DNA of 64,000 nucleotides from a virus: IMG/VR virus record IMGVR_UViG_3300043446_003259, positions 1-64,000 of that record. One strand, given 5' to 3'. The position numbers and the translations under genes were made by a program. Under the pieces are notes generated by a model, which saw nothing but the letters and a program-made list of their open reading frames with translations, searched no databases and was not told the origin of the DNA. The first letter of the stretch is position 1, and each line of letters begins with the position of its first letter. Below, piece by piece: positions 16,662-28,600 of the stretch.

Positions 16662-19600
16662 TTAGGTTATGCCCCAACCATTAATATACCAAGTATTTGC
16701 TGCTACTTTAACTAAGGTAGTATCTGCATAAGCTGCTAGTGTTCTTGTTCCTGTGGTTCCTTGATATCTAAGTGTTACCCCAACAGCAGGTAATACAGTA
16801 ACATTTTGGAAAGCATCACCATTTATAAGACGAATTTGTGTTCCAAAAGGAAGCACTGATGTTCCATCACTTTGAATATTTAAATTAGTACCTCCTGGTT
16901 GTCCTGCAAAATAAAGTAATGTATCTGAATCATCTACGGCTAAGGTGTAGCTTGAATTTTTTGTCTGAATAGGTGATATTCTATAACCAATTCGAGCATT
17001 TCCGCCTGCTGGTATTGCTACGTTGCTAAAAGCACCACTGATGTTTAAGTTACCAGGTACAAGAGTATCACCAACTGAATCAAGTAGGGTAAGAGTTCTG
17101 GTTAATGTACCGAACGGATTGCCACCACTGTTAGTATATTGTCTAACATAGATAGGTTCATTACCATTATCTGCAGTATCAATAGATATGAATCCAGAAT
17201 TAGCACCTGTACCGCCGACTTGTATTCTATAAAAGTCATCCGTTGCTATACCGCCATACAATGCATTAGCAGTGTTTGATCCCGATAGTGTTGGGGTTGT
17301 GATATTAGCAACTACCTGCGGTGCACTTACGGTACCTGATGCACTTACTAGACCACCAACACTCAAACTACCAGGAATTGAAGTGTTACCACCACTATCT
17401 AATAAAGTTAATGAACGTGCTACTGTACCGTATGGATTTCCACCCGACTCAGTATATTGTCTAACAAATATTGGTTCAGTGCCTTCATTTGCTGTATCAA
17501 ACGATACAAATCCTGCATTACTGCTTGACCCACCAACTTGAATTCTAAAATAATCATTGTCAGCGATTGTAGTGTTTAAAATATTTGCAGTGTTTGTACC
17601 CGACAGTGTAATTTGTAGATTACCAGTAAATGTATTAGCTGTAATGTTATTGGCAGTAGATATATTGCCTACAACTGACAAACTGCCTGGTAAATTTGTA
17701 TTTCCAGTACTATCTAAAAGAGTGAGTGTTCTTGGTGTTATTCCATTAAATTGTCTAAAGAAAATTGGTTCATTTCCATTATCACCAGTTTCAAATGATA
17801 CGAATCCATTATCCGTTGATGTTCCTCCAACAACGACTCTAAAGTAATCACTGTCTGCAATATTTGAAAGAATGATATTAGCGTTAGTTGTTCCTGTTAG
17901 ATTTGCTGTTGTTAATAAACCTCTTATATTGCCACCAATAAAGTTATTTGCTGTAAAATTATTTGCGGTTAAATCACCACTTAGTGTTACGTTACCAAAT
18001 AAATTATTTGCAGTGATATTACCAGTTAGAGACATATCACCTGAATATGTTAATGGACCTGTTCCTGCACGACCTAATCTAGCAGAATTGTTGCCATTAC
18101 CGAATACTACATAACCATTAGCGATATTACTTTGACCACTAATCATTAATGTTTCAGTTACACCAATATCACCTATCCAAGTTGTGGTACCAACTCTAAA
18201 GTTATTACCACTTCCAGTAGCACTTGATATGATTATATTACCAGTAACATTACCAGTCACACTTGAACTTGTGCCTGTTGCACTAGTAATCACAGCCGAA
18301 GTAGCAGTTAAGTTACCTACTAGATTTGCAGCAGTTACATTGCCTGTTACAGATACAGCATTTCCTGTAAAATTATTACTTGTTATATTTCCTGAAGGGT
18401 TAGAAATATTACCTACTACACATAAGTTCGCACTAGTCCTCATGTTTCCAAAAGATTCAATGAGACCTGTAGCTGAAATATTAGCTGGAGTTGTTATGTT
18501 ACCATTTGCACTTAGTGTACCTGAACTTAAAATAGAACCTGCAGTAATTCCAGAAACAACGCTTAAATTAGATGATCCAATTATATTACCTGTAGCTGAA
18601 ATAATTGCAGCAGCAACAATATTACCACTTACACTTAGATTTGGTACGCTTAGTGATCCGCCTGCACTTATTGCTCCTGTTACAGATATACCGCCGCCAA
18701 CTGAAACAGTTCCTGGGAATACAGTGTTACCTGAATTACTTAGAAGAATTACCTCACGATTAAGTGCTGCATATGGGTCAACTTGTGTAGAGATATATTG
18801 TCTAACAAATATAGGTTCATTGCCTTCATTGGCTGTATCAATAGACACATATCCTTGATCAGTACTACCCCCAATTTGAATTCTAAAATAATCACTTCCG
18901 GCTACTGTCGTGTTAATAACATTAGCAACTACACCACCTGCTACTGACATCGACAAATTACCAACAAAGTTATTTGCAATGACATTTGAAGTCGTTGTGA
19001 TATTAGCTGTAACTGATAGATTGTTCGGTAAAATAGTATTACCGTTAGGATCAAGTAGGGTTAATGTGCGAGTAGGTGCAGCTCCAGTAAATTGTCTAAA
19101 GAATATCTGCTCATTGCCGTTATCACCTACGTCAAATGCAGCAAATCCCGCATCAGCAGCAGTTCCACCTACAGTCAGTGCAAAGAAATCACTTGTAGCT
19201 ATATTGGCACGAATTAGTTCAGCATTACTTGTTCCTGTTAATGCATTTACTGTTAATCTACCTACAAAATTACCACCGAAGAAATTATTAGAACTAAAGC
19301 TATTTGCATTTACATCCGAGTTTGCAAAAGTAAAGTTACCTACAAAATTATTTGCTGTAATAGTTCCAGTAGCACTCATATTACCAGTGTAAGTGAGTGC
19401 TCCTACACCATTACGGCCAAGTTTAGCAGCATTGTTGCCATTACCAAATACAATAAATCCATTTGCAGGGTTAGCTATTCCAGTAATTCTAACAGTATCA
19501 GCGTCAGTAATATCTCCTAACCAAGCTGCATTGCCAACTCTGTAATTATTTCCTGTTCCTGTACCGTTTGAAATAAACAAGTTACCTGTAACATTTCCTG

Positions 19601-22600
19601 ATACGCTTGAAGTTGTACCTGTAACGTTACCTATGTTAGCATTATTAGCAGTTAAATCACCTACTAAGCTTGCAGCAGTTGCGGTGCCAGTGATACTTAC
19701 TGTATTGCCAATGAATCTGTTGCCAGTTAAATTTCCAGTTGCACTTATATTTCCACCAAGATTTATATTTCCACTTGCTGAAATATTAGCTGTCGTATTA
19801 ATGTTGTTATTTGTGGTTATAAAACCATTTGCGTATATGTAAACATTACCAGTAGTACCAACTCTTAATTCAGTATTTGCCTGTACATATGTAGCAGAAG
19901 TTACTGTATTCCCTCTAATGTCGTCACCAAAAATTAATCCATTATTAGCAAAAATATTTCCATTATTAATACGTAAAGCACTGCCTACACCAGTTATATT
20001 GATATTACTGGCTACATTTACATTCCCGCTTGCACTTATACCGCCTGTGGCTGTTATTACACCAGGGAAGAATGAATTACCATTTGCATCAAGTACAATA
20101 ACTTCTCTACTAATACCACCAAAAGGATCACTACCTACAATAGTGTATTGTCTTACATAGATAGGTTCATTTCCATTATCCGCTGTGGCAATCTCTAAAA
20201 AGCCTTGATCACTAGCTGTGCCACCAGCTTGAATACGGAAAGCATCTGTACCAGCCATTGTTCCCTGAACGATATTAGCTGAATTAGTACCACTAACCGA
20301 TGCAGTCAAAGTGCCAAATATTCTATTAGCTATGACGTTTCCTGCTGTGCTTAAATTACCACTTGATGTTAAATTAATATTACCTGGTACAGAAAGATTT
20401 TTATTAAGAATTGTGTTACCAGAACCATCAAGTAACGTCAAATTACTAGTTACAGTTGCGCCTGTGTATTGTCTAAAGTAGATTGGTTCAGTGCCTTCAT
20501 CACCAGTTGAAAATTCTACGAATCCTTGGTTAGTACCTGTTCCACCTACAGTTAATTCAAAATAATCGTTATCAGCAACATTACCTCGTATTAGCACTGC
20601 TGTATTAGAGCCTGTTAAATTATTAGAAATTAACCTACCTATAAAATTGTTTGAGGTAAAACTATTAGCTATTACGTCACCGTTGCTAAAGTTAAAGTTT
20701 CCAACAAAATTATTAGCTGTTACATTGCCACTTAGTGACATATTTCCTGTGTATGTAAGTGGACCTGTTCCAGCACGCCCTAAGCTTTGTGAGGAATTGC
20801 CGTTACCAAATACGATATAACCATTTGCTGCGTTAGCATTACCCGTTAATAATAATGTATCATTAATACCTATATCACCTAACCAAGCTTTGTTAGAAAT
20901 TCTAAAAATATTAGGAGTATTATTTTGTGCTGCAGTAACTATATTACCAACGGATGTTAAAGTATTTGTAATTACATTATTACCATTAATGTTACCTGAT
21001 ACAGAAACTACATTACCTAATAGGCTAGCACCAGTTATGTTACCTGATATAGAAACTACATTACCTAATAGACTAGCACCAGTTATATTACCTGATGCAG
21101 AAATGGTTGTACCTGTAACTAATCCAGTTGCAGTAATATTGCCAGTAGATAAAATTCGGGAAGCCTGTACATCTTGTGTAGTAATAATATCATTACTTGC
21201 TCTTATATTGCCTGTAGCAGAAATATTATTTGCAAAAATATTTGCATTTGAAGTAATAGTTGTAGCAGTTAATGATGGAGTAGTTATATTGCTTGTTGCG
21301 CTAACATTTCCAGTCGTAAATGTTCCTGCTACATTTATATTACCAGTTACGCTTAAACTTTTTGCTATACTTACATTTCCAGGAATTGATGTATCACCAC
21401 CTTGATCTAATAAAGTTAGGTTTGACTGAACAGTGGTAAATCCGTTTCCATAAAACTGCCTAAATTGTATTACTGCATTAGCATTACTTGAACCATCTCC
21501 AGTATCGAAAGACACAATACCTCGGTTCGTAGTATTAGCGATAGCACCTAATTGTATTCTAAATGAATCAGTGCCAGCCATTGTACCACTTACAATATCT
21601 ACGGCTGTTGTTGAAGTAGCAGGAGAACTAACTAAATTACCTCTAAAACTGTTTGATACAGCATCCTCAAATCTTGAAACACCATTTGCATCTAAAATAG
21701 TAACTTGGTGTTCAATATTTGACCCATTATACTGTCTGAAGTAAATTGGTTCATTGCCTTGATCGCCTGTGTCGAATGAAACAAAACCTTGATCACTGCC
21801 TGTTCCACCAACTATGACTCTAAAATAATCATTATCAGCAATATTGCTACGTATTAATTGGAAGGTACTATTTCCAGTAATTGTATTAGTTGTAAGTGTA
21901 CCAACTAAATTTCCACCAAAGAAATTATTAGATGTAAAGCTATTTGCATTAACATCAACGTTAGCAAATGTAAAATTGCCTATAAAATTGTTTGCTGTAA
22001 TAGTACCGTTCGCACTTATATTGCCAGTATATGTAAGTGGTCCAGTGCCAGCACGACCTAATGTCTGTGAATTATTACCAGTACCAAAAATTATATAACC
22101 ATTTGCAGGGTTATTTTGTCCTTTTATAATTATTGTATCAGCAATATTTGCATCACCTATGAATGCACGGTTACCAACAGCAAAATTGTTACCTGTGCCA
22201 GTGCTTGTAGAAATAAAGTTATTCGCTGTAATATTAGCTGTAAGACTTGCATTATTACCTGTGTAACTTATTACGTTTGCTAAACTTGCTGATAAATTAC
22301 CAGATAAGCTTGCACCTGAAACTGTACCAGTTACGCTGACTGTATTTCCTGAGATTACATTACCACCAATATTAGAAGCCGCATTACCTATAATAGGGGC
22401 CTGTATAAAGGAAGTCGCAAAAAGATTTACTAAATTTGCATTAGTTCCACTGAAATTACCTGTGATGTTACCTGCGTTTATGTTACCTGTCGTGCTAATA
22501 TTACCAACAAGACTTGTAGCCGTAACTGTTCCAGAAACACTAACACTTGTTCCTAAGAATCCTACAGCAGAAACTTGGTTAGGAAAAACAGCATTTCCTT

Positions 22601-25600
22601 GTGAATTTAAAAGTGTAACTCGTCTTAATTCTGTAGCAAAATTTGCACCTGTAAACTGTCTGAAAAACACTTCTTCAGAACCTTCATCACCAACATCAAA
22701 CGCAACATAACCATTATCAGATGTTGGACCTCCTAGTTGAACTCTAAAATAATCACTACCTGCCATTGTTGCATTTATAATATTAGCAGTTTGTGGCGCA
22801 GGTACAAATGCAGTTAAATTACCAATTAAGTTACTTGCTGCAACATTTCCAGTCGTAGTAATGTTACCAGGGAAAACTGTGTTGCCGCTTGCATCAAGTA
22901 ATGTAACCTGTCTTTGTATATTAGGTCCATTATATTGTCTAAAGAATATTGGTTCTGACCCATTGTCGCCGGTGTTAAAGGATACATATCCAGAATCTGC
23001 TCCGGTGCCCCCAACTTCTAGACTAAAATAATCTGCATTTGTAGGACCTGCAACGTTTGCTCTTATAAGTTCAAAAACATTATTACCTGTAACTGTTGTA
23101 ATTAATCTACCGCTAAAATTACCACCGTTAAATGTATTTGAAGTGAAGCTATTTGCACTCAAATCAGTATTTGCTACATTTATATTACCTACAAAATTAT
23201 TTGCTGTTATAGTACCACTGACAGATAAGTTACTATTCCAAGTTAGTGCTGCTGTACCACTTCTACCCAATCTAGCAGTTGAATCTGAACCGAATGTTAT
23301 ATAACCAACTGTGTCATTTTGTTGGCCTCTTACAGCTAATGTATCGACTACGTTACGATCTCCCAACCATACACTGTTTCCAACTCTAAAGTTATTACCT
23401 GTGCCTACATTATTAGAATGGATTACACCGTTAGCTGTAACATTGCTTGAGACACTTATGTTACCAATATTTAAAACAGGTGATGTAATACTTTGAGCAT
23501 TAACGTTTGTTACTTGAATAGTATTAACGTTGGTTATATTTGCATTTGAGTGGATTCCTAATAATCCACCTAATATTATACTACCATTACTTGAAATTGC
23601 AATTATATTTGCATTGGCGTTACCTGTTGTAATTGTATTAGCAAAAATACTTAAAGTGCTGTTTGATGTGTTTGCTGCATTGCTAGACAATGTGTTCGCA
23701 AATACTGCTGGAGTTGTAACATTACCTGTTATATTTGCAAATGGTGCTGTAACAGTATTGGTCGCAGTTATGTTACCATTATTTGCAATTATATTACCAT
23801 TTACTGTTACATTTGCATTATTAATAGTTTGAATTATAGACCCACCAGCACGTAAAACAATTTCCCCATTGCCAGTATCACCATTTGTAATTACGATGTT
23901 ACTTGTGCTACGACCAAAAATATTACCTGTAATTTGAGTAATATTGGCTGCAGGAGAATTAAATGAACCATTTATTGAAAGAGCTCCTGCTATTGTAGCA
24001 TTACCGCCTGAAAAAATATTACCACTTACACCCATACCACCTGTAACAACTAATGCTCCAGTTGTGGTTGATGTCGATACTGTACCTGAACGAACTCTAA
24101 ATCCTAAATTAGCTTCGCTTTCAATACTTACAGAAACTATATAATTTGTACCATCACTCCATACATCAAAAATTTGTCCTGTTGCATATGTTATGGTTAT
24201 AGTTCCTGTGCCAGTATATCCAGAACCTTCAAATGTCCCACTAGGTGACACTAAAGATACGAATTGTCCACCAGTTCTTAATCTAAAGACAAAACTAGCT
24301 CCTTGATTTCCTAAAGGATTTGGTAAAGTTATGTTATAATTGCTGCCAGTAATATTTACTAATGCGCCTGACCTTGATAAGGGCAGTGTTGTTGCTGAAC
24401 TTACACTAAGATATGAACCAATTAGTCCACTTGTGTTTATAATACCCGAAGCATTTATATTAGTTACATTGCCTAAATTACCTGTATAATTTGGTAAGAA
24501 ATTAGCTACATTTCCATCATTGTAAACATTTGTGTTTACACCTGTGAGGAAAGCGCCATTACCAAATAAGAAGGCACCCGTAATATTGCCTGCTGCACTT
24601 AATACATTTGCTGTTACACGATTTCCAGCAGTTATATTTTCAAATACACTAATATTGCCACCAAATCCAGAATCAATTGCTACGCTAAAGTTACCAGGTG
24701 AGATTGTAGCTACACTTGCACCACCAACCGTAACACTTATATTACCATTTGCTACAGGAATATTAATATTACTAACACCATTTGCAATACGTGCAACGTT
24801 AGCTGTTACGTTTGTAAGTAGTGCTCCATTACCTACAAATTGATTGCCTGTAATAGTACCTACAGCAGATATACTACCACTTGCTAAAATATTGTTACCT
24901 GACGCTATATTTCCAGCAGCACTTACAAGATTGGTAGCATATAAATTACCTACGTTGGCATTTGCAGATGCAGTTATGTTAGCACCATTTATGTTACCTG
25001 TTGTGCTAAGAGCGTTGCCAATAATATTATTTCCGTTAATATTTCCAGTAACTGATATATTACCAGATCCACTTAAAAGATTACCTAAATTAGCAGAGCC
25101 AATATTAAGTTGTCCTGTTATTGTTGTAGTACCAGTTACTGATAAATTTGCACTTGTTGAAATGTTTCCTGTTGCACTAATTGTACCAGCTGTCGTAATA
25201 TTTTGTCCAGTTACGGTACCTGCTGCGCTTAATGCACCTGCTAAATTAAGGTTTGAATTTGAAGAAATATTTCCTGTTACACTCAAATTACCATTTAAAT
25301 TAGCTAATTGAGGCGATATAACTAACACATTAGGTGTGCCACTTACACCAAAGTTAATATTACCTGCATTAATAGGAATTCTTACATTACTTGATCCATT
25401 TGCAATTGCTGTCCCTATTGACGGTGTAGTAAAACTTAAATTACCTGCTCCATCAGTAGTTATTACATCTCCTGCATTCCCTCCAAGTATGTTAAGACTA
25501 TCTATATTTGCTAGGTTTGCATTACCTGTAAGCGATAATTCACCTCCAACTCTAACACCTGTCGCTGTTACAGTAAAGACATTTGCAACACTTTGTACAC

Positions 25601-28600
25601 TGATTGTTACATTAGCATTAGGATTAACAACAACATTACTATTGCCACCTACTATTTGATTTGATGCTGGTAATGAACCAAATGTTAAGTTACCATTTGC
25701 GTCAACAACAGTTAGTACTTGATTTGCAATACCACCTGTTACTTTTAATCTAGCTATGTCAGTTAAAATATTACCGTTCGCAGTTAAACTACCACTTACA
25801 CTCACTCCAGTGTTACTAAATATAGCAGATGTAACACCGGTAGCTACTATGTTAACAGGACCATTAATATTTTGAATGTTTACATTACTTGTACCGTTAC
25901 TGATTTGTGATGTGGGTGGACTTGCTACCCATGTAAGATTACCTTGTCCATCAGTAGAAAGCAATTGATTAGCCGCGCCACCTGTAATAGTTACATTGCC
26001 TATAGGACCTAAGTTTGATCTACCTGAAACAGTGATTCCCGTATTTGCAACTACAAATACGTTCGCATTACCTGCCACACTTGTACGCACATTGCCACTT
26101 AGATCAATAGTTATATTACTTTGTCCATTTGATATTGATGGTGCGATTGGTGCGGGTGCGAATGATATATTTCCAGAACCATCAGTTATAATAATGTTGT
26201 TAGCATTTCCACCTTGAATTTTAACGTTACTAATATTTCCTAAATTAGCAAGGCCAGTATTTACTATACCCGTTGCACTTACTGTGCTTGTAATAATACC
26301 AGTGTTAGTAAACTGGGTAACATTAGGGGTACCAGCAACACTTACTCTTATATTTGTATTAGCACCAACTACTATATTACTACTACCATTGACGATACTT
26401 TGTGTTGCTGGTGCTGAAGCCCAACCAATTAAACCAGCGTTACCTGTTGTAGTTAATACCTGACCTGTTTGTCCACCTAAAATCCTTAAGTTAGCGATAG
26501 TGCCTAAGTTTACAGGAGCGAAAAAGTTTACTGCTTCATTAAATACTGCGTTTACATTACTAGCAAATGTCGATTGTTCTACTCTAATTCTATTAGCGAA
26601 GCCAGCAACTGTAAATTCTATATTAGCATTTTCTTCAATATTAATAGCACTAAGTCCATTAGCAACTCTATTTGCTGTAGGAGAAAGCCAAGATAAATTA
26701 CCTACCCCGTCTGTTGATAAAATTTGACCTTTAAGGCCTCCTAATATTCTAAGATTTGAAACCTGCCCTAATGCTACATTTGAAGTAAATTCAAAATTAA
26801 CGTTACCAGTAATATTACTTACAGTAAGATTGTTTAAGTTTCCTAAATCAGTGATATTATTTTGACTAGGTGACGTAAGAATTCCAGAAATAAAGTTTGC
26901 AGTTGCTAGATTCCCTAAGTTTGCATTACCTGTTCTAAGATTACCAACCACGCTTAATGACGTTAAATTACCCACTGCAGTAATATTTGCCTGTGATGCA
27001 AATGTAACAGTTGTTGCTACTAATGCATTAGGTACTTGTCCAGTTACATTAGCGCCAGGAATACCAAATAATCTTGAGGCATTTCCAGAAAACGTACCGC
27101 TTGTTACTCCATTACTCTTGTTAAAAGTAAGTGCTGATGAAGCTCCAAACACTCCATTGTCATTAAATTGAATACTTGTATTTGATCCAGCTGCTGGAAT
27201 AACTGCTGTTATGTTCGAGAATGACAAATTACCACTTCCATTTGTCACAAGAACCTCATTGTTGTTACCACCAAAAATTCTTAAGTTTGCTATGCTTCCT
27301 AAATTGGCTAAGTTACCTACTGTTAAATCATTTACAATCCCAGAAGAAATTATAGTATTTGCTGCATTAATAGTTAACTGATTTACGTTAGAGGTAAGTG
27401 ATGTTTGACCTATTGCCACACCGACGTTACTTACTGCTAAACTGCGATAACTATTAGCAGGAGTACCTAAATCGTAAGTATTTCCAATATTTGGAATAAG
27501 ATTAGATTGAACAAAATTTGCAACTGCTAAGTTATTAACAGTTGCATTAGAATTTATTGTCAGTGTATTAGCATTTAACGCATTGGATTGAATTGTACCA
27601 AATGCGCTAATATTTGAAGTAGATATTAAATTTGCTACATTCGCTAAATTACTAACAGTCAATCTATTAGCAATTGTTATATTATTACTTGAAATGTTTG
27701 CATTTACAGATAGATTGCCGGTTGAATTTAAATTTGCACCTGTAATGTTTCCGTTGGCAGTTACTAATCCGCCAGTTATAAGATTACCAACTGTAGCGTT
27801 TGCAACTATATTAGTAGTATTTGCATTAAGTATGTTAGACTGAATATTTGCGCTAGCAACAATTGAACCATTGGCACTGATATTGCTTAAAAAGGATGCA
27901 CCGTTTACAGTAAGCGTATTTGATATTGTTGTTAAAGGTAAGTTTGCATTTCCTGTAACACTTAGATTACCTGTTTGTATATTAGTGGTTAAAATATTAC
28001 CTGTAACATTAAAAGCTGAAGTAGTTAAAGAAGTTGCATTTAATGATGTTATATTTGCATTATTTGCATTTAAATTACTTACATTTGATGTATCAGCAGT
28101 CAGCAATCCAGTGATTGCAAAAGAGTTTTGACTTATTACTACTACATTTTGTGTATTGTTAACAGTAAAATTAATTGCATTTGTTGAAGGAATAATGAAA
28201 GTGTTTGTACCACTTGCCAAATTACCTCTTAAATTACCTAAAAAGAAATTAGCTACAACAGCATTTCCTAAACTTGCATTTGAACCTGATACTGTACCTG
28301 TTGTACTAATGGCTCCTGTTGCTGATAAACTTGCTACCTGTAAACTACCGCCTATCGTAGCATTACCTGATGCACTTAATCCTGTTGTATTTACATTTGC
28401 TGTTACACTTATATTTCCAGTGGAATTTACATTTGCTCCAACAACATTACCATTAGCAACAATTCCAGTAATACTCAACACACCGGATATATTTGCATTA
28501 CCCAAATTAGCATTATTCGCAACAAAGTTTCCTGCTGCTGTAATATTAGATGTTGATGATATGTTTCCAGTTACACTTAAATTGCCTGCAGCGGTTATAT

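Noticed and set aside
16662-23400. Regularly spaced short repeats that could look like a CRISPR array
   Set aside because: Repeats are degenerate, in frame and coding; no constant repeat with unique spacers and no cas genes.
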